NCBI GenBank assembly: GCA_018806915.1
Contig: JAGKQI010000059.1
Coordinates: 682,001 to 746,000, forward strand
Direction: 5' to 3'
Source of the DNA: Phytophthora colocasiae
Lineage: Eukaryota > Oomycota > Peronosporomycetes > Peronosporales > Peronosporaceae
DNA length: 64,000 nucleotides
The translations under genes and the position numbers were made by a program. The notes beneath the pieces were generated by a model. That model searched no databases, was not told the DNA's origin, and worked only from the letters and a program-made list of their open reading frames with translations. Numbering within the stretch: the first letter of the stretch is position 1; every line of letters starts with the position of its first letter. Shown piece after piece: positions 1 to 11,489 of this stretch.

Positions 1-93
1 ACTGCATCACCACAAACATGTGCAGCCGATCAGAATTGTGTGATATTTTGCTATACTGAAACTCAATAGAAATGGAAGGACGCTATCAGCTGT

Positions 94-3000
94 TCAATCA
101 GTTGCTGTCGTGTCGAGTGCACGCCGGGGCCGCTTTGACTGGCGCGTGTCACCTGCCGTGGACTCATCAGTTGCTTGTTGATCACTTTCAACTATCCCTT
201 CACTATTGACTTTATCTTGGCGACGCGCCGAAGCCTTCACAGGAGCCCGCGCTCGAATCGTCCGCTTTTCACCTTGCTGTGGTGCAGGTGCCAGCGTTCC
301 ATTACTCCAGCACTTGTGCCAGATGTCGAAACAGGACAGCAGCTCGCCCTTGATCGTGTGGCGCTTCTTCTCACAGAGGAACACTCGCCATGCCATGGGC
401 TTCTTTGAGGGGGTTCGCAGCTTGCACTTGCTGCAGTAGGTGGACGAGTCGCCCCCACGGACGTTGCTGGTGCCTTTGAGAAGCGAGCACACTTTGCAGG
501 CTCTTGTTCGCCGTTTGCGGCTTTGGTTGTTGTTACCTGGGCGCCATTCATCGTTGAGTACTGGCGCGTGGCTAGCCCGCTTGCTTCTGGTAGTAGCTGA
601 CTCCTCGACGGGGTCGCCTGGATGCTCTCGTTGCTGCGCAGGGCCTCCCAGTCTTCATCGCTCAGCTGGCAGAGTTCAAGATGGAGCTGCTTTAGGAACT
701 TGACGTGGCTCATATTTGGTAGTCCAGCCGCAGCTCGAGCGGCGTTGTAGACGATGTAGGAGTTGATAATTGCAAGGTCTACGAGACCAAGAAAGAGACC
801 CTTGTAGTACTTTTTGTACTTGATGCAGAGCTGCAGTGAGTACCTATAACGTGTACATACATGATTAGTTAGGCGGATAAAATGTATATACAACATATCA
901 GCACTTACCGTTGTAGGCGTAATTGATCGTGCACGTCGACACCGCCCATATAAGTCTGGTAGTCTTTCACGATGCGCGGGCACATCACTTCCTGCTGCTC
1001 GCCTGTCAGCTTGTAGCGACGAACAATACGGTCTGGCTTGACACTCCCACCAGTGCTGAGCATGTGGACCGACCGGGTATCCCACCACCGCAGCACTCGC
1101 ATAGCAGGAATATGTAGCGCTTCTGCAACGACGAAGGTTCCCCGTTCAATGTTCGCTGGGCGATTTTTGGGGATCTTGGGTGGCTTCTTCTTGTCTCCTT
1201 TCTTTTTCTTGGGTATCAACTTCGTGCTCAGTCCTTGGCGATCGGTTCGGACTGTACCGATTGAGTAGACACCCATTGTCAGAAGCTGTAGGGATAGCGG
1301 GATCGACGAGTAGAACCGATCAGTGACGACCAGCCGCATATCACCGTTCGATGGAGCCGTAGGGCCGAATACTTGCTGTAAGTTGCGAACTACAGCTGGT
1401 CCTGACTTGTGGTCTGTCGAGCTGAAATTTCCTGCTCTCTCCTTTTTACCACAGTAAACTTCAAAGCTGTACCATACACGATAACCATTTGTTAGTCTGT
1501 ATCATACATGATTACATGATAAAAGAACTTAAGTGTAAAAAAAAGCGGGTGTGTCCGCAGACACACCCGCTGCTTACCGAATACAGTATGCGGTCGCCGA
1601 ACAGCAAAGCATGAACAGCTTCGTGCCCCACTTGTGGGGCTTATCCTTGATGTATACGCGCATTCGGTTGAATGTAGACCGTGACGGGAGCATTGCTTCG
1701 TCAAACGCCATGATAGCAGGAGGCACGTAGCCGGTAGCGAACCGATGCTGTACAGCATCTATAACTGGGCTCAACTTCCATGCTCGATCCGTAGCAGCTT
1801 TAGGATCCTTGTTTGAGCTGAAGTGTACGTTCCGAGACAGGTGCATGAACCGGTCGCGCGGCATGAATCGTCCAAAGCATCCCCGGGGAACAGCACCTTC
1901 TTCAGTCTTTCGCCAATGGTTCGCCAGTTTTTCCTTGTTCGGAGCGATTGATCGAGCTATCAACAGGCCCATGAAGACACACATCTCTCTCGTTTCAATG
2001 GCAGGCGCCTTCAACAACTCGTCGCGGATTCGCTCACGTGTCTTGGCCTTGAAATTGGGATGTTTTTGCTCTCGGGATACTTGCTTGGCATGTTGCCCTT
2101 CCACCCGCTCGTCGAGGCTCTCCTCGAAGTAATCGTTCGACTCCTCAGCGAAGTCTTCCCACAGCTCGGGCTGTAAAAAGTAAAAGAACGCCCCGGACGG
2201 AGTTTCTGCCGCAGCTAAGGCTTTCGCTGTTGCGCCGAAATTGCCATCGTAGAGATTCGGGTAGTCTTCTCGCATTTCAGTAGACGAGCGAGCCGCATAT
2301 GGCTCCATCAGATAGTCGTACGGGGTTTTCGTGACCAAGTCGGACCAGCCTTCCTCCCCCATCTTCTTCAAGACGTTGTCTGGTACGGCGCCGGCTGCGA
2401 TGTTCTCCAATCAACCGAAGGCAGATATCAATCGATCCCCGAATGGCAGCTCAGGTGGAACAGGTAGTTGCACGTCCTCAGCATCGAAGTATTCAGTCAA
2501 CGAATCGTCATCGTCGCCATCGTCATTCTCCGCATCTGATTCAAATCCAGCGAACTGGTTTGAGTCATCGCTCTCAACAACTCGGTTGACGTCTCCGTCA
2601 ACGCCTACAACAGTATATACAGGTTAGAGGCAAGTGCGTAACTTGTATATACACTTTAAACCAACCTTCGTCAAATTGCACACCAACGCGCGAGCCTTCG
2701 TTTGATTCCTCTTCTGGTCCTATTGCTTGGTTGCTTCCGGTGTCGTTGTCAACCGCAGAAGCGTCCGATGCATCGCTACTCCCATCGACGTCTTCAAAGT
2801 CAGGATCGAGGTTCCGCCGACTTACAGGCGAGTCTAATACACAATAAACATCACGATACAAGATTAGATCAAGGAGATAACATCAACCATACACAATAGT
2901 ACCTTGCGAGCTTTCATTGGAGTCATCTGGGTCGCTTTGTCCTGGAAACGTTGTGTTGTGTGGGGAAAGTCCCTGGATGATGGTCGTGCTGGCTGTGACC

Positions 3001-3520
3001 CGTGGCGGAAGGGTGGCGTCTGAAGCCACCGTGCACCGCGGTGGTGTGGAGGTTGGGTGCTGCAAAGGTCGGTTGGGGCTACCACTGGTAAGTCTAGCCA
3101 CACAATCTATCCAACCAAGTACTCTATTAGCAAAGGAAAACGTATCTAACAGAACAAGACGCACACGTACGGTTCTCTTCGGGTGTTTGCTTCGTCTCCA
3201 CGACCTGCTGAGCTTTTCGACGTCGTGCTGCGTTCGCAGACCCTTCGCGCCTCGCCTTGTTCTTTGCTGCAAGCGTTGCTGTACACACAATACAATCAGA
3301 ATATGCAGTGGAATCTCCCAATTCATCAGCTATTCTTACCGATGTCGATTTTGTCCAGATACTTCATCAGTTCTTCCTCTCCGACAAAGAAGTCTAGCCC
3401 ACGGGCGTCCTTCTTGGTCTTGCCTGGTCGTAAGTACGTGAAGTCTACGGAGAGGCCCGTTGGTTTCTTGGAAGTCCATCCGGCCTTCTTGAGCTCGCGC
3501 CAACGAGCTTGGAATGCCAT
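94..3520 (-). pseudogene. piggyBac transposase (DDE_Tnp_1_7), seven exons, broken
   Basis: Cut-and-paste transposase of the piggyBac family. My model, from splice signals, has exons 3340-3520, 3171-3278, 2903-3093, 2666-2833, 1578-2604, 909-1466 and 94-843, with GT-AG introns of about 60-110 bp. Exon 1 encodes a small domain with the motif FVGEEELMKYL, followed by an acidic region, the catalytic core and a C-terminal cysteine-rich zinc ribbon (CKVC, then CSKC). The three expected catalytic Asp contexts are visible: FDEAMLPSRS, VVTDRFYSS and YMGGVDVHDQ. Two lesions show the copy is dead: an in-frame TGA at 2411-2413 just before the core, and a one-base frameshift near 615-625 in the last exon, after which the zinc ribbon continues in another frame. 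The start at 3520 opens with MAFQARWRELKKAGW and precedes a good donor site. Exon borders are inferred without transcripts. Confidence 0.85.
1544..1571. other. Perfect 12-bp hairpin inside a piggyBac intron
   Basis: A 12-base arm (agcgggtgtgtc) is followed by a 4-base loop (cgca) and its exact reverse complement. It lies in the 111-bp intron 1467-1577 of the piggyBac transposase gene, 6 bases inside the 5' splice site on the minus strand. Such a stem could affect splice-site use; that is inference. Confidence 0.7.
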
Positions 3521-3823
3521 TTTGTCCTGCAGCGTGGGGTTTTGCGGCTGTGGAGGTGAATCTGAAAGTGTGGCAAGTACTGGGTGGCTGATTCATCTCC
3601 AAACTGCATATGCGATATACTGGGTCGATCTGCACACTGTTCTTTGGATAGGAAATGGACTTTTTAGGGTATCGTCTATGTCGATAGTTGCATTGGTCGG
3701 GAAAGCAAGGATACATTCCCTACCCCCCATTGACTTGAAAACTGTAACATCTCATACAAAAACCATTCCTTAACTTGTATGGTCCACGTTAAGCAAGTAT
3801 CGCTAACGTGTAGGGTCCAGGCT

Positions 3824-3842
3824 GCCGGGTTCAAGGGGTTAA
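3824..3842. repeat. piggyBac right terminus and TTAA target site
   Basis: The sequence gccgggttcaagggg is followed by ttaa at 3839-3842. Read on the minus strand this is TTAA-CCCCTTGAACCCGGC, the form expected for a piggyBac end. The partner end is not in the window, so terminal inverted symmetry could not be checked. Confidence 0.7.
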
Positions 3843-3910
3843 TGTGCTAAGTACGAGGCACTAGACAATGTTGTAAGGGAGTTTAGTTATATTTCTCTTG
3901 CTACAATAAG

Positions 3911-4042
3911 ACTCATTGGAGAGCGGCTCAGCGAGTACTAAAGTACTTGAAAGGAACGTCGAAATATGGCATAACGTATTTTGGAAATAGTACTTTTGAT
4001 GTAATGCCATACACAGACGCGAGAGAAAAAATCGATACCGAC
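3911..4042 (+). pseudogene. Ty1/copia RT-RNase H fragment, interrupted by gypsy element
   Basis: Frame 3911 reads THWRAAQRVLKYLKGTSKYG and continues to a YTDA motif at about 4010-4025. This is the connection between reverse transcriptase and RNase H of Ty1/copia elements (family pattern HWxAAxRVLRYLKGT, then GYxDAD). The fragment stops at 4040-4044, the GACTT target duplication of the gypsy element. Upstream bases 3870-3910 look related but carry small deletions. The stretch 3843-3910 has no other recognisable feature. The gypsy element therefore landed in an older copia relic. The continuation right of 11906 is not convincing, so the relic was already short or is strongly decayed. Confidence 0.65.
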
Positions 4043-4044
4043 TT

Positions 4045-4446
4045 TGCAGCGGGGCTGCACGGCACAGAGGAAGTTGGGTTGACTCGTAGAGTCCTGCTTG
4101 CAAGGCACTAGCCGTCGGTTCTATACAAGAACCAAGTAGTCCACTAAATACGGGACTCTCACAATCAGTGTCCCTATAATAAAGGAACTAACACTAATTA
4201 TGTAAAATGCAAACTGATTTTTATTTATTTTATTGCCCTAATCCTGAATGTAACGGATTTAGTATCTAACATACTAAATCCTAATCAAATGTAATGTGTG
4301 GCTCTGAGCTAACAGCCAACAACTGGCTACATATGTGACGTGTGAGAAACACTATGTGTCGTACGCGGATCTGTGACTTGTGACCTGGATGGTGTATACC
4401 ACACTTATTGTAGCCAAGGCGCGCAGCGCCGTGTAACCCCGTTACA
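4045..4446 (-). repeat. 3' LTR of gypsy element 1
   Basis: The 402-bp copy matches 11490-11901 along its length with a few substitutions. It lacks about 10 bases (gtaggtgtgc in the other copy, near 4055) close to its outer end. The differences show that some time has passed since insertion. Confidence 0.92.
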
Positions 4447-4463
4447 CCCTCCCCCACCAAACC
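4447..4463 (-). other. Polypurine tract of gypsy element 1
   Basis: The plus strand reads ccctcccccaccaaacc, so the element strand has GGTTTGGTGGGGGAGGG immediately before the 3' LTR start TGTAACGGGG. This is the expected plus-strand priming site. Confidence 0.8.
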
Positions 4464-4741
4464 GTGGATACGGAGTATCTACAACTGTAGACATAACTGC
4501 CTTGTCAAGGCCTGTCACCGGCAACTTTCCGATAAAAGAAATCTCTCAACGAGAGTGCGCGGGCGCGCTGGCTCAACGAGCACATTCTCCAATTCTCCCC
4601 AGCGAGCCAACCGCTCCTGAGGTGTCCAGTGACCAGGCGTCTACGCCCCAGCGCCTCAGCGCTTTCCGGTCTGAGCCCTCGGCTCCTCTCACGCTCTCCG
4701 TTTCGGAGTATTTCGCGGCGTCTCGCCTTCGCTACGGAGCG

Positions 4742-6380
4742 ATGTTCAAGGCCAGCCCGACGTCAAGTGGTAGCGGTGGCTCACCCTTCGAGTACACGAC
4801 AGCGTCGCCGACGCGCGACCCACGTCGCTCTCCTACGGAGGAAGGCGAGGTCGAAGTGGACTACGAGGAGTCCGAACAGGGCGATGCCCATGCGTCTCCT
4901 GCTCCTGCGAGCCCTCGGACGACCCGAACTGAGCTGCGCTCTCCACGCGATCCGCGTCGGTATTCAATTCCTCGGCAGCTGCGGCAGCCCAATCCGTTCC
5001 CGGAGGGACCTTCGAGCCTCGTGCTCAACGCGTTGCGCAACGCACCACCGCGTCCTGCTCGCGATGAGCCAGAGGCACTCAAGGGAGTCGAAGACGCGAT
5101 CACCAACCCTCTGGATGAGGCACAGGAGGCTTCCATGAGCGGTGCTCCAGAGTCACGTCGACCGGTCCAACGGGACATCGTGGGGACTTCGTCGCGGCGC
5201 GACTACGGCTTCGAGCCTCGCGACCCTGCCGAGCAGGTGAAGCAGTTGATGGCGCAGCCAAACCTGCATGGTTACGCCATAGGCAATCCTCCACGTACGG
5301 TGGCTGAGACTCAGCAGCGACAGGGGCTCCATGAGCGTTTCCTGACCCCGCAGGTGTGCACACTCGCCGAGTATCGGCAACGCTTAGATAAGCAACGACG
5401 ACGGGAGTCTGTGCCTCATATGAGGACTTATCCACTCCTGCTCCAAACCGGAGAGACCACCCGGGACTACATGGTCGATGTGGCCACCTGGGCCGAGGCT
5501 TCACGGAAGCTCGCGTCGTTTGACCGGCTCATGGAGAGCTGCGCCGAGGCGGACGTCCGCCTCGCCCGAGGTCTACTCTTCCAGTACGCGAAGATACGCG
5601 TGCGGCCCGGCCGCTTTCCTCGTCACACGACGGCAGTGGCTCCCGCCTCTCAGGCCACTATCCCTGCTTCGCAGGATGCTCCTTCAGTCTCCGAGGGAGA
5701 CTCGCTGGCTGTGCCAGCCACGGACCAGAGCCTGAGCTCGGCTGCTAGTCCGTCAGCTTCTCACACTAGTGGTGAGAAGCGGGTGTCGACCGAGTGGTCG
5801 ACCTCGAGCCCTTCGGGCGCCCCCGATCTTCGCGATCAAAAGCGTCCACGACGTCAGGGCAGTCCTGCCTCAGGGGCCCTTCAAACTCCCAGAGTTTTGG
5901 GAATGAGGATATCCACGCCACTTCACCAGATACTGGTTTTGACTACGGTGGCGACGCCGCGCCATCAGGCGCTCCACGTGGTAGTGGGGAGTCCCCTGCT
6001 CATCGAGCAACGGCGGAGGAGGCCGATTCGCTGCGGAACGCCGTACTCGATGAGTGTGACGAGCGCTATCTGTCGCATCGCGCCTGGTACCAACTCGATC
6101 ACTCGATCGGTACTCTCCAGAGTCAGACTCAGTCCCTTCAAGGGAACGTCGAAAGTGTTTGGCATTCGCATGCCCGTCTCGCTCATGACATGGAGGAGAT
6201 TGAAAGCCGGATGGCTTGTCTCGAAGGTCCTCAGTCCCTGACTGCCTGCACCAGCAGGAGCTTCAGCTCGCTGAGTTGCGAGGTCAGGTGACGTTGCTGC
6301 TGCAGATGACGCAGCCTGGGCACGTGTCGTCGGTGCCAGCGCCTCCGCGCTCACCCCCGCGGGGTCCCGATATGGCTTAA
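4742..6380 (+). pseudogene. Antisense ORF carried by gypsy element 1, two frameshifts
   Basis: A long reading frame runs opposite to pol, from ATG 4742 (MFKASPTSSGSGG) to TAA at 6378-6380 if frame changes near 5885-5893 and near 6215-6235 are bridged. Composition is protein-like: a Pro/Ser/Arg-rich acidic N-terminus, a central conserved-looking part with EYRQRLDKQRRRES and RDYMVDVATWAEASRKLASF, a Ser/Pro-rich linker, then heptad-rich segments in the second and third frames (HSIGTLQSQTQSLQGN; LHQQELQLAELRGQ) suggesting a coiled coil. Its last 400 bases overlap the 3' end of pol on the other strand. The frame is open upstream into the LTR, so transcription could start in that LTR (inference). 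I recognise no family. It could be a structural or Gag-like accessory protein. Confidence 0.6.
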
Positions 6381-9300
6381 GCAAGCCGACGTAGAACACC
6401 GGGTGTGTTCGCATCCGCTTTGGCAAGTCAAGCGTGTATGCCAGGCCCTTCTTGGCCACGACCGTAAATGGTCCGATGAAACGCGGACGCAATTTCGTCT
6501 TAAAGACACTTGACACTGCATGTGTAGGTAGGTTCTTAGCGTTTAATAAAACCTGGTCACCGACCTTAAATTCCCATACATTGCTTCTACCTTTTGTATC
6601 AGCTTGTTCCTTCTGAACGTCTTGGCTTTCAGCCATCGCGTCACGTACACGGCGTAATACGCTCAATCTCACCGAGAGGAAGTCATCGACTTGTTTACGC
6701 ACAGCAGAAGGGCTGATATCAGCAAGCTCGGAGTCGAGCGACGGCACAGCCTCTCCCCCACCAAGCCCAAGGCTACCGCGTGGCGGAGTGAGCGGAACGC
6801 GCGGGTGCGCAAGGCCGTTCACGTAGAACGGGGTGAAGCCTGTCGAGGCATGCACCGCATTGTTCATGGAGAACTCAACGAGAGGGAGCATAGCGCTCCA
6901 ACGCTTCGGCGTTTCAGCGCATACGCTGCGGAGGATGTCCTCCAGAACGCGGTTCACGCGTTCGGTCTGACCGTCGGTCTGCGGATGGTCCGCCGTGGAC
7001 ATGTCCAGTCGAGTGCCCAGCACCTTGAAGACGGACGTCCAGAAGTGACCCGTGAAACGGGGATCTCGATCCGAGACAATGGTCTCAGGCAGCCCATGCT
7101 GGCGGGAAGACCCGATCGATGAAGATCGTCGCTGTACCAGCACCATCGACGGTGTCCGGCACAGCCGCTAGGTGAGCCATCTTGCTCAGACGGTCAACAA
7201 AGACCACCACGCCCGTGTTGCCTGCCGAGTCCTTCGGCAGGCCAAACACAAAGTCCATACTTATGGACTGCCAACACCCAGAGGGTACAGGTAAGCTCGC
7301 CAAAGGCGCAGCCGCATGCGGCGAGGGTTTAACCCGCTGACACGTCTCGCACGTGCGCACATATGTGCTGACCCACTTGTACATCTTCGGCCACCAGTAC
7401 ATGGAGCTCACCGAGCCGTACGTCTTCTCGCGACCGAGGTGGCCGCCTGTGGGTGTGTCGTGGGCCTCATAGAGGATACGGTACTTCAGATCCTCATCGT
7501 GAGGAACCACCACTCGTGGTGGGTCATCCTGACCCGTGCTGTAGTACAGCAGACCGCCTTCCAGGCTGTAGCGTTGGAGTCTCGCCTTTAGGCGTCGTGA
7601 CAGAGTCACCTTTGAGTCTTTAAACTCATCGCTCCCCAGAGCTTGGAGCAGCGCGACACAAGAGTCGTCCTGAGCGTACGCTGCTCGAACCATGTCCGTC
7701 ACGGACGACGTCACCGAGGTGACATGAGATAACTCATAGTCCGGGCGACGTGATAACGCGTCAGCGAGGACGTTCTGCCTGCCAGGCTTGTACTTCACCT
7801 CGAAGTTATACTCCGCAAAGAAGGAGAGCCATCGGGCCATCCTCTGCGAGAGGTGAGGCGACTGCGTCGCTGTGCGTAGTGACGCATGATCCGTGTAGAT
7901 CACAAACGGCTTGGAGCCGAGCAGGTGAACCCTGAATTTGACGAGAGCGTACTTCATCGCAAGTAGCTCTTTGTCATGAACTGGATAGTTCTTCTCAGCA
8001 GCCTTGAGCTGTCGAGACTCAAACGCAATGACGCGTTCGCGCCCTTCGGCGTCCGCTTGTAGCAAAGCACTGCCGATGGCAAAGTCCGAGGCGTCACAGA
8101 CGACGATAAACGGACGAGCGGGGTCTGGCAGCGCCAGTATCGGTGCCTGAAGCAGGCTATCCTTGATACAAGTGAACGCATTCTCGTGCTCGGCACGCCA
8201 TACCCACTCGGCATCCTTCTTAAGGAGATCCGTCAGTGGCCGAGCCAACTCAGCGTAGTTCTCGCTATACTTGTGCAAGTAGTTGGCCAAGCCCAGCCAC
8301 TTACGCAAGTCCTTCTGGTTCAAGGGAACCGGCCAATCCACAATGGCCTTGACCTTTGCTGGATCAGCACGAAGGCCATGCTTCCCAATGAAGCACCCTA
8401 GGAAGGGATTTCTTCCGCGCCAAAGACGCACTTGTCTGCGTTGGCGTACAACTTGTTCGTGCGCATGCACTCGAGCACAGCTCACGTGTTCCACGTGCAC
8501 CTCAACGTCAGTCTTGCCGTGTTCGGCCTGACTGTGGACGAACACGTCGTCAAAGTACGTTTGTGCGAACATCGCAGGGGCCTGAACAGCTGCGTCACTA
8601 GACGATTGAACGTTGCGGGCGCGTTCGAGAGCCCTTGGGGCATGACGAGCCACTCCCAGAGCATACCGCTCGGGGTGCTCACCGCTGTAAGCGGAATATC
8701 ACTGGCTCGCATGAGCAGCTGATAGTACCCATCGACTAAGTCGAGCGCACTGTACATGGTGCAACCCACCATGTTGTTCTGAAGAACATCCTTCCTAGGA
8801 ATCGGCGTCTGCGCCGGAATCGTGGCAGCGTTGAGCTTGTTAAAAGCGTGAACGATACGCCACTTGCCATTCGGCTTTCTGACACAGAACGTTGGCGCGG
8901 AATGCGGAGACTTGCTCTCGCGCACGAGACCCGCCGCGTGCTTCGCACGGAAGAAGGCGTCAATGACGTCGCATTGCTTTTTAGGAAGAGGCCACTGCCG
9001 GGTCACGCAGTATTTAGTTCCGGGAACTAAGTCGATCTCATGACGAACGCCTCGGTCGGGAGGCAGGCCACTCGGTGGTTCCTTCGAGACAACGTCTCCA
9101 TATTCCTTCAGCAAGGAGTGGAAGGGATCCGAGGGATTCTTGAGGATCTCCGATCCACTCCTGGCGTTCAACGCCTTCTTGACTTCGGCCAAAACGGACT
9201 CGTCAACGAGGGACGACGAGTTTAACTCCTCCTCAGGTCGAACGATGACCACCTCGGCGAATTCGCCAGCCTTCAAGGCATCGCCAAAGTCGGCGAAGGA

Positions 9301-11438
9301 CATCTCTTCTAGCTCAAGGAGCTTGTCAACACTTGGCAAGTCGTCCAGCAGGACACTGCCTTCGGCACTACCGCCCACTCCATCAACCAGAGTGTATAGC
9401 TGCCCACAGCCCTCCGGTGCGTCGACACGTGACGTCACGGATGACTCAGACGCAGAGCGTCTCGCCCGAAGGGCCTTACGACGTCTTCGCCTAGCCGAAG
9501 ATCGTCTACTCGACGGAGTACGTGCCGTCGCACAAGTTTCGGCCTCTCTCGGCCCAGTGTCAGGGACACTCAGCGATCCACTCGGTCGACGACCGATGCC
9601 GCTCAGCGGAGTACGTGCCGCTGCACAATCAATGACCGTAACAGGTCCAGTGTCAGAGACACTCAGCGATCGACTTGGTCCACGACCAGTATCACTCGAC
9701 GGAGTACGTGCCGCCCCACAGTTCACGGCCTGGTAAGGCCCGATGCCATCGGCATCCAGTGACGGTCCATGACCGGCGTCACTCGGGTTACGTGAGCTTT
9801 GCCCACACGTTGACTCACTGCCAACCAGCGCTATGCGCTCAACAGGACTGCGATCCTCGCACTCGGTGCTGTCCACTAACTCGGACACACCGACTTCCAG
9901 CATCATTGCCGACTCGGCTCGATGCTCGCGCCAGTAGCGCTTCTGCTTCCTAGCAGAGGTGGGTTCATGACTCGCCAAAGCTCCACTAGGAGAGAAGTGC
10001 GTAGCACCTAAGGTCTTCGACCTCCAGTCGATCCATGGCTCGTGGCGCTCCAGCCACGCCATACCAAGGATGAGGTCGTACCTCGAATCCAGGTCCAAGA
10101 CCAAGCAGCGTTCCACGCTGTCGAAGTCCAGGAACTTCAGCCGTAGGTCCATGGGGACCTTGGCTGCCGTGACACGGACGCCCGTCGCTAGACGGACAGT
10201 GACGGTGTCACCTCTTCGCGCTCGAAGCGCCTCAGCATATTGCTGACTACCCTCAACGGTGGAGCGTCTGACGTAGTTGCCAGACGCTCCTGAATCGATC
10301 AACACGATCCACGGCTTCTCGAAGCCCTTCACGTCCACATGGACGACCAGCAAGCCCTGCTTGCTCACACGTTCCGTGTTCAAGAGCACGGAGCTCTTCG
10401 GGGCTGAGCCCCAGTGCCTCTCACGCACTGCAGAACTCAGTTCTTCCCCAGTAGACCGCCCCGCGTCTACTGGGAGCCGTCGTTTCCCTGGGCAGAGCCC
10501 GAAGCGGGACTCGCGGCAGGGTTGCGGCCAGTCTGGCCGCAACCCCTCTTTGCGCAGAGGGCAGTTGGGCCTCAGGTGTGTGGGACTACCACACGTGTAG
10601 CACCGACGAGTGCTCATACGCTGCACCGCAGCTCGTAGCTCGGCTACTTCATCTTCAGCATAGCTGAGGTCCATGGGTTCGGGTCCCCCGGACTCTGTGC
10701 TATTAGCACCGACCCTCGACAACTTAAAGTTGTGTTCAGCATTCAATGCCACGCTAACAGCGTCCTCGAAGGTGCGAGGATTCTGACGGAATGTCTCCGT
10801 CCTGGCCACGCCAGCTCTCAGACCTTCCATGAAGATAGTCACAGTGACCACCTCAGGTAGAGGATCGGCGGCCATGCCGGCAATGAGCGTGCGCAGCTCT
10901 TGGACATAGTCCACCAGGTCCTTCTTGCCCTGTCGGCAAGCGAGGAAGCGTGACCGCACGCGATACGCCTGGTTAGGTGGAGCAAACACTTGCGTAAGTT
11001 TGGCCTTAAGCTCACCCCAAGTGGGGAAGGCCATTTCTACCGACGTCCCAGACGTCAAGGCCCATTCTCGTGCTCGACCTTCGAGATGGCGAACGCCACG
11101 CGTTGGCCTTCCAACTGGAGCATAGCGGCCCCCATGGCCATTTCGACCTCTCGGGTCCACAATAGGAGGTTCTCTCCTTCGTGCCCGTGAAAGGTCTTCA
11201 CGCTGAGCGTGACGGGCTTAGCTCTCGGAGCGGGATTAACTCCTTTTACATTCCGCTGAATGTGCTCAACGAGAGCGTTCTCGTACGAGGCAAATGCCTC
11301 CAGGCGCGCGTTGACGGCCTCCGGCCCTTGAGACGCAAGGTGCGCCATACCTTCAGGGCCCAGCAAGGACGTAAGCTTGTTAAGCGTGTCCCGCTGACTC
11401 GGAGTCAAGTGAGCGTATGCTTCTGGCTCCATTCTCAC
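5965..11438 (-). pseudogene. Ty3/gypsy gag-pol polyprotein, frameshifted
   Basis: Translation begins [20 protein letters not shown] at 11438. In order: Gag; a frameshift near 11070; more Gag; a CCHC zinc knuckle (CYTCGSPTHLRPNC, near 10600); a protease motif LIDSGASGNYV (near 10290); RT ending in YFDDVFVHS (near 8550); RNase H (VVCDASDFAIGSALL); the integrase zinc-binding region (HLGREKTYG ... CETCQRVK); and the integrase core (SMDFVFGLP, VSDRDPRF, NRVLED). Further frame changes lie near 8570, 8485, 8415 and 7105. After the integrase comes an SH3-like C-terminal part (KLRPRFIGPFTVV). The frame stays open to 5965, but the true pol end is probably near 6230-6400, where it overlaps the antisense ORF. 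Function: capsid formation, maturation, cDNA synthesis and integration; this copy cannot make the full polyprotein. Confidence 0.9.
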
Positions 11439-11470
11439 AGAGAAACAGTCTTCAACTCAGGAGTTGGATT

Positions 11471-11487
11471 GACTACAAGTGCTACCA
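11471..11487 (-). other. Candidate primer binding site of gypsy element 1
   Basis: The minus strand reads TGGTAGCACTTGTAGTC, starting 2 bases inside the 5' LTR. The leading TGG would pair with a tRNA CCA end. I did not identify the tRNA. Confidence 0.55.
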
Positions 11488-11489
11488 GA

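Larger units (their letters stand above)
1..3838 (-). mobile_element. piggyBac-type DNA transposon, right part (left end outside window)
   Basis: The element holds a piggyBac transposase gene read on the minus strand. Its right boundary is visible: at 3824-3838 the plus strand ends in a GC-rich terminal sequence (gccgggttcaagggg) directly followed by TTAA at 3839-3842, so read inward the end is TTAA then CCCCTTGAACCCGGC. TTAA targets and short ends beginning with C runs are the family hallmark. No matching end lies between position 1 and the transposase stop codon, so the left terminus is outside the window. The subterminal stretch 3779-3815 contains an imperfect inverted motif (acgttaagc / cgctaacgt) that may be a transposase-binding site; that role is inference. 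Confidence 0.85.

Noticed and set aside
3183..3773. Plus-strand ORF of 196 codons opposite piggyBac exons
   Set aside because: It crosses exon-intron borders of the minus-strand transposase gene and has no recognisable domain.
4373..4741. Upstream extension of the antisense ORF into the gypsy LTR
   Set aside because: It has no ATG and begins inside the LTR; ATG 4742 is the first start with protein-like sequence after it.
9140..9736. Plus-strand ORF of 198 codons inside gypsy element 1
   Set aside because: It is the complement of a low-complexity, repeated Ser/Thr/Arg-rich part of pol between protease and RT.
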